Source: Sepiola atlantica
Lineage: Eukaryota; Mollusca; Cephalopoda; Sepiida; Sepiolidae
Assembly: GCA_963556195.1 (NCBI GenBank)
Contig: OY744519.1
Span: forward strand, 221,708,491 to 221,772,490
Length of the DNA stretch: 64,000 nucleotides
Direction of reading: 5' to 3'
Below, piece after piece: positions 63,001 to 64,000 of the stretch. The first letter of the stretch is position 1; every line of letters starts with the position of its first letter. The position numbers and the translations under genes were made by a program. The notes under the pieces were generated by a model that worked only from the letters and a program-made list of their open reading frames with translations, ran no database searches and had not been told where the DNA came from.

Positions 63001-64000
63001 AAGTTGATATCGCTTTTGTTTATAACTTCCACATTTATTCGAATTGTGCAACGAAACTTTGCAGAGATAAGCGGAGTCACATGTGCTACTGAAGTACCAA
63101 GTTTCAGAAGTGCAGCTCTTGTAGTGCCGGAGATATGTCGATACAAACTGAATACGCAAAACATCAACAAAATTTAGCGCGTTTTAAAGTTGATATCGCT
63201 TTTGTTTATAACTTCCACATTTATTCGAATTGTGCAACGAAACTTTGCAGAGATAAGGGGAGTCACATGTGCAACAGAAGTACCAAGTTTCAGAATTGCC
63301 GCTCTTGTACTGCCGGAGATATGTCGATACAAACTGAATACGCAAAACATCAACAAAATTTAGCGCGTTTTAAAGTTGATATCGCTTTTGTTTATAACTT
63401 CCACATTTATTCGAATTGTGCAACGAAACTTTGCAGACAGTCGCGGAGACATATGTTCTACTGCAGTACCAAGTTTCAGAAGTGCAGCTCTTGTACTGCC
63501 GGAGATATGTCGATACAAACTGAATACGCAAAACATCAACAAAATTTAGCGCGTTTTAAAGTTGATATCGCTTTTGTTTATAACTTACACATTTATTCGA
63601 ATTGTGCAACGAAACTTTGCAGACAGTCGCGGAGACACATGTTCTACTGAAGTACCAAGTTTCAGAAGTGCAGCTTTTGTACTGCCGGAGATATGTCGAT
63701 AAAACTGAATACGCAAAACATCAACAAAATTTAGCGCGTTTTAAAGTTGATACCGCTTTTGTTTATAACTTCCACATTTATTCGAATTGTGCAACGAAAC
63801 TTTGCAGAGATAAGCGGAGTCACATGTGCTACTGAAGTACCAAGTTTCAAAAGTGCAGCTCTTGTACTGCCGGAGATATGTCGATACAAACTGAATACGC
63901 AAAACATCAACAAAATTTAGCGCGTTTTAAAGTTGATATCGCTTTTGTTTATAACTTCCACATTCATTCGAATTGTGCAACGAACCCTTGCAGACAGTCG

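Larger units (their letters stand above)
19519..64000. repeat. Array IV: 186-bp satellite, about 239 units
   Basis: The unit can be read as ATGTCGATACAAACTGAATA, CGCAAAACATCAACAAAATT, TAGCGCGTTTTAAAGTTGAT, ATCGCTTTTGTTTATAACTT, CCACATTTATTCGAATTGTG, CAACGAAACTTTGCAGACAG, then a variable segment of about 35 bp, then AGTTTCAGAAGTGCAGCTCT, TGTACTGCCGGAGAT. The period is 186 bp, with occasional one- or two-base indels. Each unit holds about ten CpG sites, at or above expectation for its composition. Because 186 is 62 codons, most units show the same 60-codon minus-strand frame ending in TAA, and plus-strand frames of 67-171 codons where a TGA is changed to TGC. Indels shift phase freely and stops occur in every unit, so I do not read these as genes. 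The array runs past the window end, so its full size is unknown. Confidence 0.98.

Noticed and set aside
60903..63650. Plus-strand frames up to 171 codons (60903-61418, 63135-63650)
   Set aside because: They arise where the unit's TGA (CTACTGAAGTACC) has become TGC or CGA in consecutive units. They are repeats of the same 62-residue translation, with no recognisable domain and a competing frame on the other strand.
19638..63913. Hundreds of 60-codon minus-strand frames, some 122 codons, apparently a protein family
   Set aside because: The period is 62 codons, so any stop-poor frame repeats in register. Most begin only at a TTG, end at the TAA of each unit, and lie on satellite DNA. The two-unit frames appear where that stop has mutated. 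Free one- and two-base indels between units argue against coding constraint.
2690..64000. CRISPR array
   Set aside because: Entire units, not short repeats with unique spacers, are repeated. The flank has a eukaryotic retrotransposon relic and no cas-like genes.
19519..64000. The 186-bp unit as a dimer of the 90-bp satellite
   Set aside because: Although 186 is close to twice 90, I could not align the two halves with each other or with the 90-bp unit. The short likeness (TTTAG, CAT, TTTAA, TCGCTT) at the left edge is too weak.
19519..64000. CENP-B box in the 186-bp unit
   Set aside because: ATTCGAATTGTGCAACG shares only the TTCG core with the box and lacks the CGGG part, so it does not meet the essential bases.

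Overview
This window is eukaryotic and almost entirely satellite DNA. There are no operons, ribosome-binding sites, tRNA or rRNA genes, or CRISPR arrays. The only protein homology I recognise is a short, broken C-terminal tail of a non-LTR (LINE-type) retrotransposon reverse transcriptase at 1223-1459 on the minus strand. That tail, the AT-rich flanks and CpG-containing satellites that are not depleted suggest an animal, perhaps an arthropod. The organism assignment is weak.

Layout from left to right: (1) 1 to about 1000, non-repetitive DNA with no recognised gene and one speculative coding exon. (2) About 1000-2690, a patchwork of retrotransposon relic, a 38/32-bp GC-richer minisatellite, a tandem 164-bp duplication and AT-rich filler. 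(3) About 2690-3855, Array I, a degenerate AT-rich repeat of about 85-91 bp. (4) About 3856-10784, Array II, a 75-bp subfamily that gives way to a 68-bp satellite (about 100 units). (5) About 10785-19518, Array III, a 90-bp satellite (about 97 units) built from large duplicated blocks. (6) About 19519 to the window end, Array IV, a 186-bp satellite (about 239 units in view) that runs off the right edge.

The arrays abut one another at sharp junctions, and I saw no mobile element inside them. Homogeneity rises from left to right. Array IV has a nested higher-order structure: an 8-unit block duplicated in tandem, multi-kilobase blocks recurring 5-24 kb apart, and local amplification of single units. 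Variation between its units is concentrated in one segment of about 35 bp, while most of the rest is nearly constant. This pattern fits the edge of a large heterochromatic, possibly centromeric or pericentromeric, array growing by unequal exchange or replication-based amplification. That function is inferred, not shown.

The many 60-, 67-, 109- and 122-codon open frames in Array IV arise because 186 is a multiple of three, so any stop-poor frame repeats in every unit. They are not annotated as genes. I found no evidence of a multi-gene system here; the notable biology is the architecture and evolution of the satellites.
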